Below, piece by piece: positions 1 to 8,352 of a stretch of DNA of 64,000 nucleotides. The DNA is taken from assembly GCA_930367215.1 (NCBI GenBank), contig OV884058.1:169180478-169244477 (forward strand), given 5' to 3'. Each line of letters opens with the position of its first letter. The first letter of the stretch is position 1. This DNA comes from Pollenia angustigena. Its lineage: Eukaryota > Arthropoda > Insecta > Diptera > Polleniidae. The notes beneath the pieces were generated by a model that was not told where the DNA came from, made no database searches, and saw only the letters and a program-made list of their open reading frames with translations. Made by a program: the position numbers and the translations under genes.

Positions 1-2
1 GA

Positions 3-110
3 GCCCTTGGGGACAAAACTTGTCTCTCTGATGTTGATGTAAACAGGATCCACTCCTTTACTGAATCGACCGGATGGCTGCGTGGGAACACTAGCAGCCA
101 GATAACATAG
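3..110 (+). pseudogene. C-terminal end of a non-LTR retrotransposon ORF2
   Basis: The frame starting at base 3 is open to a TAG at 108-110 and reads ALGDKTCLSDVDVNRI, then HSFTESTGWLRG. A short run ending in a TGWL-like motif just before the stop resembles the extreme C-terminus of R1/LOA-type ORF2 proteins that carry an RNase H domain; this resemblance is from memory. The local GC content is higher than in the surrounding DNA. Downstream, at about 205-226, comes a CCTAACCTAACC tail of the kind that ends such retroposons. The rest of the element lies outside the window. Confidence 0.45.
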
Positions 111-230
111 GACCCATGGGAGACGGTGTGACATGGCAACACAACGGGAACTAATTAATGGACCCACGTGAGCTGTGCTTGATCACGGCTGCCAATGGAA
201 CCTATCCTAACCTAACCTATATGCTGATGT

Positions 231-675
231 GAAGAAGATACGCCGAAACATTTAATTTTTTAAAGCTAAATGCGTCATCTTGTTTTCTTTGTATCATGTC
301 ACAGAAGCTTTTAGTATCATCTCTCACCATTGCATTCTATCAGTGTTGCTACTTCGTGGGTAATTACCCACACTGGGTGTCATTTTTCATCAGGTGCAAT
401 TTCTAATTTATACCATTTTAGATATTGTACGATCCTCCTCTTAGTATTCTATAAATATTGGTATTATAGTAATTTAAAACCCGAAGTTAATTGGCGACAG
501 GTATGCAAACTAAAAAATAATCTGATAAAAATAAAAGCAGTAAAAAATTTCATTTGTATTTTGGCATCTTTAAATGCTCTAGTTGAGAGAATTCTTAGCA
601 CCTCTTAGCATTTGTAAAATTGATATGAGAAAGATGCTGTATGTAGAAAGAAAATGAAAATTTTCCATTTATAAG
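231..675. other. no recognisable gene
   Basis: AT-rich sequence. The one open frame (330-608, +) is low-complexity and looks like chance. I see no promoter, RNA gene or repeat boundary here. Confidence 0.5.
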
Positions 676-1440
676 ATTTTGTTTGTTGTGCTTAATTTCC
701 AATTTGTATTTTAAAATAAGTTCCTACCAGTGTTCGAAAATAAACAGTACATTATTTAGCGTTTGGCTCACACACCGAAGAACGATATCTATTTTTTTAG
801 TGTTTGTGTAAACATACACAAACCTTAATACCGTTCGTAACTATTTTCAAGAACATTATATAATGTTCGGTTCTTCGTTAAAAAACAGAACAATTGTTGT
901 GATACTGTAGAAAAACATTATATTTTAATGTTCTATAATGTTTTTTTCGTGTGTGTATTTTGTTTTTGTAAAAAATGTTTGGTTTTTTTTTATCAGCAAA
1001 AAGCGACGAACATTAACGAGCCGAACCGAACACATTGAAGTTCGTGGATTTTAAAAAAAAACCGAACGGAATTTGTTGAGTATGATGAAAACAGCATTAT
1101 TTTTGTGTTCGAAAGATGACAAACAGGAAAACGTTATTTTTTTTAATGAATTTCTACACAAACACTATTAGCGTTTGTGTTTTCCACAAATCTACCGAAC
1201 CGAACATTAAAGAACGATATTTAGTGTTTATTTTCGAACACTGGTTCCTACGAGCATTTCACTGGTTGCTTAGGCCAGATCATTAGGAAACCTTTTTTCA
1301 AAGACTTTGAAAAAGCTTAAGATATAATGCAAATAAAACTGCAGAGTGAATGAGAACTACAAACACTCAAGTCTTATTACCAACGATATCAAAGTATGAT
1401 CAACTCTTTACTGTAGTTAAGTTCTTAAACAAATGCTGAA
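676..1440 (+). repeat. dispersed, diverged monomer of the 465-bp array family (interrupted)
   Basis: The flanks match the array unit of 18.6-26.1 kb. The left part has AAGATTTTGTTTGTTGTGCT (array: AAAGATTTTGTTATTCGTGC). The right part, from 1250, has GCATTTCACTGGTTGCTTAG followed by GCCAGATCATTAGGAAAC, and then a diverged version of the segment running through AATAAAACTG and ATATCAAAGT. The copy is split by a hAT element at 728-1243. It shows that the array unit also exists as old single copies outside the array. Confidence 0.75.
728..1243 (+). mobile_element. hAT-type MITE with perfect 8-bp TSD, copy 1
   Basis: Starts CAGTGTTCGAAAATAAACA and ends with its exact inverted complement. The 8-bp sequence GTTCCTAC lies directly outside both ends (720-727 and 1244-1251). 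The length is 516 bp. CAGTG-type termini and an 8-bp duplication are the hAT signature. The interior has long inverted arms (fragments such as GTTTGTGT, CCGAACCGAACA) and no transposase frame, so it is non-autonomous. Related copies lie at 33446-33982 and 37830-38094. Confidence 0.9.
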
Positions 1441-2077
1441 GAGAAGTGTAGACAACTGATTTACGTAAGAGTAACTGAATTCCAAAACATTTTAATACTT
1501 TGCAGTCAAAGTCAAAAATATATCATAAAGTTTAGCGATGCACAATTTGCTTATTGTGTCCACATAATTTAATTTCTGTTGCACCTTGGGATGGATAACT
1601 GCATAAAATTCTACATGGTTGCATTGAAGAATGTATTTAAAAAAGCGAGTTGCTTTGCATCTGACGTTGTGCAAATCAGCCTAAGTGAACGAGTTGAAGC
1701 AAAAAAAAAAAATAAATTAATAAAAAGTGCGGGTATAAAAAATACTCTCAAAAATTTGCAAGGGAATAAAAAATACACGTAGCAATGAAATTGGGAGAAA
1801 TAATACACACATCTAAATGTGAATTTGGGATATGCATGTATTTTGTATGTTTTTTTTCCTTGATAATATTGCCACAACAATTTTATGGAAAAATAATTTT
1901 TTATATGCGTTCACAAATTATTATTTACGACCCTCAAGTAAACATTCTCGCAGACTGCACAAGGTTTTTTTCAAATACTAGGAAAATACATACAATTTTT
2001 TACTGAATCGAAAGGTTTTGAAAGAAACGAGTGTTGTATTGATCCTTTACAACACTATTTAAATTATGCGACATAGC
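1441..2077. other. no recognisable gene
   Basis: AT-rich DNA with several 60-90 codon frames on both strands. None has a family motif, biased composition or a credible start context. I see nothing else. Confidence 0.45.
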
Positions 2078-2081
2078 ATTT

Positions 2082-2330
2082 CGTCAGCTTAATATGCAAA
2101 CCTGCTTACTTCAATTTTTAAGTAAATTGAGATTTTGATGCCGTTTGGTAGAGAAAGATACGCCTCGTCGATCAGCATGAAGTTTTTCTTAAATTTGAGT
2201 TTTAAAGTGTGTAAAACCAACTTTATTTTTGGGTTTCCTGTCAAGCTACAAATATGAAATATAAAAATTTTTTATCTCTCCTGTAAAATTTGCTGAAAGG
2301 GAGTTAGCAGGTTTGTATATTAAGCCGACG
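2082..2330 (+). mobile_element. 249-bp MITE with 4-bp TSD, copy 1
   Basis: Terminal inverted repeats CGTCAGCTTAATATGCAAAC and the complement of CGTCGGCTTAATATACAAAC. The flanking 4-bp duplication is ATTT (2078-2081, 2331-2334). A second copy of exactly the same length at 41670-41918 is flanked by ATAT on both sides. Two copies with independent 4-bp duplications argue for a real element. No coding frame. Superfamily not assigned; Sola1- and Chapaev-type elements are known to make 4-bp duplications. Confidence 0.85.
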
Positions 2331-2350
2331 ATTTGTCATAATGGTTGTAG

Positions 2351-2395
2351 ACTAATGTTTTGTACACTAATGTTTTGTACACTAATATTTTGTAC
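2351..2395 (+). repeat. three tandem 15-bp units
   Basis: Three head-to-tail copies of ACTAATGTTTTGTAC; the third reads ACTAATATTTTGTAC. On the minus strand this gives a VYKTL-type five-residue repeat, which I regard as a by-product and not a protein. Confidence 0.9.
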
Positions 2396-2425
2396 ACATA
2401 TTCGACTTTTCTTGCACCTAACCTG

Positions 2426-2803
2426 GCGTTTACATTTGCCAGTACTGGCAAGACAGTAGTAATACATGCACACCTTGACACTAATACATGCACACTTTTC
2501 CAACTGTCTTGTCCACTGTCTAGCAAATTTTGCAGACAGTAAAATTGGACAGTGATTTGACATTTGCTAACAGTAATCTAAAGTCTGCTTTGATTTTTAA
2601 TATTTTGGTTAAGTTTTATGTTTGTTAACACAATTTAGTTATTTTAACCTTTTTTTTGCTGCAACATTAACGTTTGACATATATTAAAAAGTGAACTGTC
2701 TTAACTACTGTCTGGACGCCTACGTCACGAAGACAGTTAGTAATGTTTTGGCAATTAAGATGTATTTTCTTACTGTCTTGCCAGTACTGTCAAATGTAAA
2801 CGC
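2426..2803. mobile_element. MITE-like element, TIR GCGTTTACATTTG
   Basis: The left end reads GCGTTTACATTTGCCAGTAC and continues into TGGCAAGACAGTA. The right end at 2770-2803 is its near-perfect inverted complement. The interior repeats GACAGT/ACTGTC-type words several times. I could not find a convincing target duplication. Confidence 0.6.
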
Positions 2804-3735
2804 TGTGTAAATGTGGAAAAAAACTCATTATTTCAAGCCTTTTTTGATTATAATTTTTTTTAAATTTCTCTTGATATTTCTCTTAATTTATTTTAAGTTT
2901 CTGTATGAGTCTTAATAGTATGACTTGTATTGATCTCCTTTTGATTAGATTTTTATGCTCGTCTCTTTTGCCTGGGCTCACACTAAGAACGTTTTCTTTC
3001 AGAAAGCCTGAGCTTATTGGTGAGAGGGGATGAGAACAGAGAACTTTGACTTTCTGAATGAAAACTTCCATGGCGTTAACCCAGACTTTGTTAACTTTTT
3101 TTTATTAACTAAAACATTGATTTGAAACCAGGTGTAATTAATTTTCATCGGGTAGTTTTGCTTTACCTCAAGTCTTATTTTGCATTTTGCTGGTGCTAAC
3201 ACTGCAGTCTATATGCATGCATACCCGTGTATTTTTAAAAGTTTATTTGTAGAATTAACACAAACACTACCAAAGTAGGTAGATAGAAAAAATATGGTTT
3301 GGCTTGGTTACGGCAACTACTCTTTGTTTATGGTAACAATATATTGTTGTCGTATACAAAGAATTGTTACTTTAATTTAATATCAGCAATATTATAGTTG
3401 CTATAAACATGTAAATATTTATCGCAATTATAAATTTGAGTATTGTCGACTGAAAAATAATTATTTTTCTGACAACTAAATTAAAAACAAATTATATTAC
3501 TCACACCCATTTCATGATATTTAATAGTCATTACATGATAACTTTCTATACGTGTAGTCATAGTATTCTTTAGAAGCAAACAAAATATGTGTACTCTTAT
3601 AATATTATGTTAGCGCCATTTGTAAAATAATTTTGAATCAGTGGTGTCGTTTGTTTAAAATATGTCTATCTAATTATTTCTTAGTGAGTGGTTCAACAAT
3701 TAAAAAAGTAATAATCAAAAAACAAGTGTAGGGAA
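2804..3735. other. no recognisable gene
   Basis: AT-rich DNA. Overlapping minus-strand frames near 2883-3202 show no family motif. Nothing else noticed. Confidence 0.4.
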
Positions 3736-3802
3736 TTAACCCTAGAAAGATAACGTTATTTTTTATACTGAAAAGATAACGACACGTCTTAAAGACGTAT
3801 GC
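3736..3802 (+). mobile_element. piggyBac-type transposon end (long-spacer end)
   Basis: TTAA (3736-3739) is followed at once by CCCTAGAAAGATAACG. A spacer follows, then AAAGATAACG again at 3772-3781, then the dyad ACGTCTTAAAGACGT at 3784-3798. The order TTAA, CCCTAGAAAGATAA, spacer, AAAGATAA repeat, short palindrome is, as I recall it, the layout of one end of the canonical moth piggyBac element. It may be the 3' end of a decayed element whose other end is at about 7190-7230. Confidence 0.7.
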
Positions 3803-3843
3803 TTGTTTTTATCCTTTAAAGGATATCACCGAAAATAATATTG

Positions 3844-4087
3844 ATCTCATCTTCGATAGAAGTACCATGCTATCACCTCTCAAAATATATTGGACAAATT
3901 TAAAAAAATATTATATTAGAAAAATATAATATTAAAAATTCGTTAGAACTTAAGGCAAAATTCGAAAATATAACTTTAGACGAAGATGAAATTCTGATCT
4001 CTCTCGACGTAGTATCCCTATTAACAAATATACAAATTCACTTAGCAATAAATAATATAATGACACAATGGAATATTTTAAACAAGT
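3844..4087 (+). pseudogene. Penelope-like element reverse transcriptase fragment
   Basis: One reading frame (phase of 3862) gives SSIEVPCYHLSKYIG, an in-frame stop at 3901-3903, then KYNIKNSLELKAKFENITL and DEDEILISLDVVSLLTNI. The string ILISLDVVSLLTN corresponds to the catalytic motif A region (usually SFDVVSLFTN) of Penelope-like retroelement RTs, and PCYHLSK to the segment upstream of it. Penelope elements encode an RT, often with a GIY-YIG endonuclease. Only about 80 codons remain. The fragment is cut at about 4090 by the repeat described next. Confidence 0.75.
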
Positions 4088-4090
4088 TAG

Positions 4091-4799
4091 AAAGTATAGT
4101 CGGTCAAGCCCGACCATATGATACCCTACACCACAGTATTTGAAAACACATCATGCTTATGTGTCCATATAAATATAGATTTATCTATGCTTATAAACTT
4201 CATGAAAATCGGTTTGAAAGTTTGTGAGAGGCAGAAATTGCCCCCTACCTCCCCTTGTGGTCCTATTTTTGAAAAACTGTATAGCTAATGTGTCCATATA
4301 GGTAGAGATCTATCTATGTTTTAAATTTCATTAATATCGGTTTGAGAGGCAGAAATTGCCCCTATTTCCCCTCGTGGACCTATTTTTTACAAAATTCATG
4401 CATTTTGTGTCCATATAGATATGGTTCTATCTAGGTTTTAAATTTCATTGAAATCGGTTTGATAGTTTCTGAGAGGAAGAAATTTCCCCCTGTCTTTCCT
4501 CGTGGTCCTACGATTCGGCCCATTTTCAATAGGCTTGGTCCTTGTGCCAAGAGGAATCTATGACCCAAATTTCATCAAACTATCTCCAGAATTGCGACCT
4601 GTACTTTGCGCACAAGGTTACATGGACAGCCAGCCAGCCAGCCTGCCAGCCAGCCGGACGGACATCGTTAGTTCGACTCAGAAAGTGATTCTAAGACGAT
4701 CGGTATACTTTAAGGTGGGTCTAGGACCAATATTTTAAGGCGTTACACACATCAGCACAAATGCATAATACCCTCTCCACTATTGTGGTGTGGGTATAA
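4091..4799 (+). repeat. AGTATAGTCGG dispersed repeat, longest copy
   Basis: Begins AGTATAGTCGGTCAAGCCCG with CATATGATACCCTACACCAC just after, and ends near TATTGTGGTGTGGGTATAA. The ATACCCTACACCAC and GGTGTGGGTATAA ends are roughly inverted complements. It carries an internal tandem array and a CCAG run at about 4627-4655, followed by GGACGGACATCGTTAGT. Other copies: 57850-58376 (+), 31190-31692 (-), and fragments near 15568 and 13405. No protein family recognised. Sequences like this are, to my memory, common in fly intergenic DNA. Confidence 0.75.
4161..4510 (+). repeat. three imperfect tandem units of about 120 bp
   Basis: GTGTCCATATA recurs at 4161, 4290 and 4407 (spacings 129 and 117). 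Each is followed by a segment containing AAATCGGTTTGA-type and GAGAGGCAGAAATTGCCCC-type words. These are internal subrepeats of the surrounding dispersed element. Confidence 0.8.
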
Positions 4800-4860
4800 C
4801 AAACTATTACTATTAAAAAATTTAATGTTAGATTATAATATATATATATAATTAATTATA

Positions 4861-4917
<57 letters not shown>

Positions 4918-4943
4918 TATAATTAATAGTAATAGTTTGTTTT
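4798..4943. repeat. AT microsatellite inside a hairpin
   Basis: A long TATA-dinucleotide run (about 4838-4915) sits between the inverted arms AACAAACTATTACTATTA (4799 onward) and TAATAGTAATAGTTTGTT (ending near 4941). The whole could form one cruciform. Confidence 0.8.
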
Positions 4944-5134
4944 CATTTGTGTTGTTAATAAAAAATTTATGTTTTATGTTGTGTGTATAAAACTGAATTT
5001 GTAAAATAACGTAAAATTAAAACAATTGACGAAAAGTAAGTTATATTATTCCTGTGAAACTGTATTGTTGTGGTTTTTATTAAATTATTGTTTTTTCTAT
5101 TGTTTATGGTTACCAGATCAATAAAAATATCTCC

Positions 5135-5163
5135 CTGAAGATGTTGGGAATCTCCAACGAAAC
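5135..5163 (+). ncRNA. hammerhead-like ribozyme motif in a Penelope terminus
   Basis: CTGAAGA (5135-5141) is followed by GTTGG, a short loop, CCAAC, and then GAAAC (5159-5163). These are the two conserved core boxes of a hammerhead (CUGANGA and GAAA) on either side of a 5-bp stem II. One extra nucleotide lies between the first box and the stem, a geometry I believe is usual for Penelope-like elements, which carry hammerheads in their terminal repeats. Stems I and III are not obvious. The strand matches the RT fragment at 3844-4087. Confidence 0.45.
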
Positions 5164-5320
5164 GTCGGAGGAAAAAATTATGTTATAATCTTTTTATTTT
5201 CATAAAACACAAGACCTTAATAAGCCCGTTTAGAGTTTTCTTAAAAACATAACAGTTCGGTTCTAAAAAACTTAAATAATTTTTTGTTTGTACTTTGTGT
5301 AGATAATGCTATCTGTATTA

Positions 5321-6351
5321 ACATATCGATACCTACCCGCAAGAATGTATTAAGCGACATTTCTAAAATTGTGTAGGAAACGAAAAAAAAACGTCTCATT
5401 TAGTTATTTATTTGTATATTTTATTGAAAGGAACATATTTGGAAAGCGATTTTCAGAATACAAAACTTGACATCATTGCAAAACCAAAATTTTAGTCAGA
5501 TAAAAAGTTTTTATCGCTTACTACATTTTCGTGGTCAAGACATTGGCGCTTGATACAATGGTAAATGGCGCTGAAAACATTGACATGGACACAAAAAAAA
5601 AGGTTTGAAATAAATTGTGTCGTTTAATTCATTTTTTATTTTTTCTGTTAAACAATACAATAATTCAAAATCTACATAAAAAGTAACAAAACATTTATTT
5701 CAAAACAAAAATTCAAAAATTACACTTAGAGATCAAAACGGACATTTTTTTTAGATTATTAATCATCATTTTGATTGTCAGACAATTCATCTTCTTCGTC
5801 TGTCTCTTCCAATTCGTCTTCTTTCTCACCAAGTGTATTTTTTATAATATCCTCGAATTCTTGTATGTATCGTTCAGGAATAAACTTTCTTTTGAGCAGA
5901 CTCTCTAAATCCTTTCGTTTCGGGCCTGATACTGGCAGTTTTGAAGAATAGAAACAATTTTTAAAAATCAAGGACAATCATAATCTATAGTGTTATAAGC
6001 GACAAAAATGGATCAAGTTTAAGTTGGATGAGTGTGCTAAGCGACAATTTCGGTTAAACTAAGCGACATCTAACAAAATTTTTGTTTGGACCTTTTGTTG
6101 CTTACGACAATGACATTTTAAAAAATGTCGCTTAGCATAATTTCTTTGGCGGATAATACAAATTTCAGGGAGCAACTTTATTCCAATGAGAAAACTTGAC
6201 GGTTGATACAATTTTATTTTCTCTCTAGTTTCCTTTGCATCAAAACCCAAGCCAAAATGTGGCGCTTAATTTCTAGTATAGTTCCACATCAAAAAGTCGT
6301 TTTCGAAAAAAATTTCGCTTAATACATTATTGCGGGAAGGTATCGATATGT
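5321..6351 (-). mobile_element. 1-kb DNA transposon with TAAGCGAC subterminal repeats
   Basis: Inverted ends: ACATATCGATACCTACCCGC with a following AATGTATTAAGCGAC-type word on the left, and the complement of ACATATCGATACCTTCCCGC on the right. The word TAAGCGAC (or GTCGCTTA) recurs inside: about 5352, 5998, 6036, 6061 and 6126. Repeats of this kind are typical transposase binding sites. A minus-strand coding remnant (5759-5977) lies within. A smaller relative with the same word is at 44832-45092. Confidence 0.7.
5759..5977 (-). pseudogene. acidic-tailed C-terminus of a probable transposase
   Basis: The 72-codon frame reads KLPVSGPKRKDLESLLKRKF, then IPERYIQEFEDIIKN and an acidic tail ending DEEDELSDNQNDD before the stop. 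A pattern of LPVS, KRKDL, L, IP and Y just before the end is, as I recall, common at the C-termini of DNA-transposon-derived insect proteins; I cannot name the family. Upstream the frame closes, so the rest of the protein is missing. It probably belongs to the transposon that encloses it. Confidence 0.45.
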
Positions 6352-6607
6352 GAGCCGTTTATTTTGAAAGTGGCATTAGTCACTTTTTCAAAAAAAAATC
6401 GAGTTAATAATAAATAATAATAATAAATCATAATAATAAATAATAATAATAATACTGAGAAAAATATCATTATCATGATGTATCAATTACAAGTGAATCT
6501 TCTCGAAAGTTAGCATCCATATTTTTAAACGTGTTAAAACGCAAACCCTTAAATATCTCGACTTAAAAACCGAAATGACTTATGCCACTTTCAAAATAAA
6601 CGGCTCA
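6351..6607. mobile_element. 257-bp MITE, TIR TGAGCCGTTTATTTTGAAAG
   Basis: Left end TGAGCCGTTTATTTTGAAAG with GTGGCATTAGTCA following; the right end is the inverted complement (6570-6607). The centre holds an AAT/ATA microsatellite (about 6404-6455). It abuts the transposon to its left. Target duplication unclear. Confidence 0.75.
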
Positions 6608-6639
6608 TGTATATAAACAAAAAAAAAAATAATTTTAAT

Positions 6640-6985
6640 AACATTGTGTGCAAGATTTACAAATTTAAGTTTTGTGGTCGCCAAATACAGGTATACCGCA
6701 TTTGACACATACCATTTTGAACACATTTTGATGGACAGAAGCCACCATATTATCTCTTTTTTGATTCACCCTTTTCTCCACTACAACCTCAATCATTGGT
6801 TACTGCATCTGGTAATATGGTCTGGCACTGGTCCATTGAACAATTTCAGAAATTATTTCGATAGTAAAAAATATCGAAGCATGAAATTGGGTCATACAGT
6901 GATTTGTATTCCCGAGTTGGTCCACTTGCCAATAATTCATCTTCCGATTTCCATTTTTAAAACAATACCTTAAAACTCAATCAAA
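6640..6985 (-). pseudogene. possible piggyBac transposase remnant
   Basis: Minus-strand frames give LASGPTREYKSLYDPISCFD near 6900 and, lower down, VCVKCGIPVFGDHKT, a stop and ICKSC near 6650-6700. The C-x2-C...H...C-x2-C spacing resembles the cysteine-rich C-terminal domain of piggyBac transposases. It sits between piggyBac-type ends (3736 and about 7230) in the orientation those ends predict. The match is short and crosses frames and stops, so this is a suggestion only. Confidence 0.3.
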
Positions 6986-7018
6986 ACACAAAGTTATCTT
7001 CGCTACAAAAGTAACACT

Positions 7019-7231
7019 AAAGATAACGATACGTCTCTCAGACACATGTTGTGTTTATTTCTCCAAAAAATACATAACTTACAACATAAAAACTGCCACC
7101 ACCAACTAGGTGCTGCTAACAACTGAGATAATTCAACGTGAAAAACATGTACGTTAACAAATGTGAAAGTAAGAGCACAAAATTAAAAAAGCGTACGTCT
7201 CGCAGACGTACCTTTCCTTTCTAGGGGTAAA
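7019..7231 (-). mobile_element. piggyBac-type end (short-spacer end) plus internal site
   Basis: Read on the minus strand from about 7227: CCCTAGAAAGGAAAGGT and then the dyad ACGTCTGCGAGACGT with almost no spacer, flanked outside by GTAA (possibly a mutated TTAA). At 7019-7047 lies AAAGATAACG and a dyad-like ACGTCTCTCAGAC matching the long-spacer end at 3772-3798. The short-spacer end mirrors the other end of piggyBac. It is either a short non-autonomous copy (7.0-7.23 kb) or the partner of the 3736 end. Confidence 0.6.
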
Positions 7232-7275
7232 AAACTAAAGAAATAGTATTTACATTAAAAAAAATTGCAATGTGC

Positions 7276-8183
7276 TAGAGTTGGGCAAAACCGTTCCTTT
7301 TGTGGAATCGTTCCGACCGATCCGAAAGATCAAAGGAACTAGGTCGTTCCTTTGGCTCATCGTTCCGGTTTTTACATTGAACAATGAATGAACGAGGAAC
7401 GAAAAAACTTCTCTGTCGTTCGTTAAAACGTCAACAATCAAATATTTGTTATTGTTTGTTTTTATGTTGTGGCGTAACAACTACCTACATAAGAATTATG
7501 TATTTTTTTAAAATGTTTATAAAAAATAATAATGAGTGGTATATTGCTAAAATATATTGCTTTGTATAACATTAGTAATTGATTTAATAAGCAATTTTTT
7601 ATCAAAGGTTTTTTCGGGAATACAAAGTTTATTATTAACACGATAACCCTCCGGACGTTCCGGAATGACACAACTCTACAATAGGGTGGTTACAAGAAAT
7701 CAATGTTAGATTTTCCATCAGAGCAGCCCCAAATATGTGCCAATAGCATAGAAAATGCGATTGACAAAGTTTCAGCCCAATCGGATAACGCTAACATGTG
7801 CCTCATTGAGCATAAATTATGGAAAAATAGTGATTTTTCACTAAAATTCGTATTTCTTTGTCCTTAATTAATGCTAAATATCACTTTAACTATTGGTATA
7901 AGGAACACAACTATCAATACCAAAATTAATAAGAATAAAATTTCCTATAAAACAAGACTCGACTCAGGTTTCTAGAATGAACGGTTTCGGTTATAAAGAC
8001 AAAAAAATAAGATTTTTAGTGAAAAATCGCTGTTTTTATTTAAATAATTCTCAATGAGGCACAAGTTAGCGTTTTTCGATTGGGCTGAAACTTTCTTAAT
8101 TGCATTGTCTATCCTATTGGCTTATATAAGGGGGTTGCACCGACGGAAAAAACACACAAGTTTCTTGTAACTACCCTACTCTA
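7276..8183. mobile_element. hAT-type element with perfect 8-bp TSD (host of a nested hAT)
   Basis: Begins TAGAGTTGGGCAAAACCG and ends CACAACTCTA. CAATGTGC flanks both ends (7268-7275 and 8184-8191). About 500 bp of the span is a second element inserted 5-10 bp before the right terminus. Without it the host element is about 400 bp and non-coding. Confidence 0.85.
7682..8178. mobile_element. nested hAT-type MITE with perfect 8-bp TSD
   Basis: Ends TAGGGTGGTTACAAGAAA and TTTCTTGTAACTACCCTA; flanking duplication CTCTACAA at 7674-7681 and 8179-8186. The inverted arms extend inward with matching words such as TTTCAGCCCAATCG and CGATTGGGCTGAAA, and CTCAATGAGGCAC-type words. No coding frame. The length is 497 bp. 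Confidence 0.9.
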
Positions 8184-8352
8184 CAATGTGCCACAAAATA
8201 AAAAATCGACGCAAAAAAGGTAAAATTGTAGGAATAGAACTATTACAAAAAAGCTTTATAAAATACATAACTGAAATTTAGCTTCTAGAATAAATTCGAA
8301 AAATGAAAGATGTTAAGTAAAATTTTTTTTTAATTTTATATATTATAATATA

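Noticed and set aside
330..608. 92-codon open frame
   Set aside because: Low-complexity translation, no motif, AT-rich region with many equal frames.
6644..6973. 109-codon plus-strand frame
   Set aside because: Its minus strand carries the better-supported cysteine-rich frame; the plus translation matches nothing.
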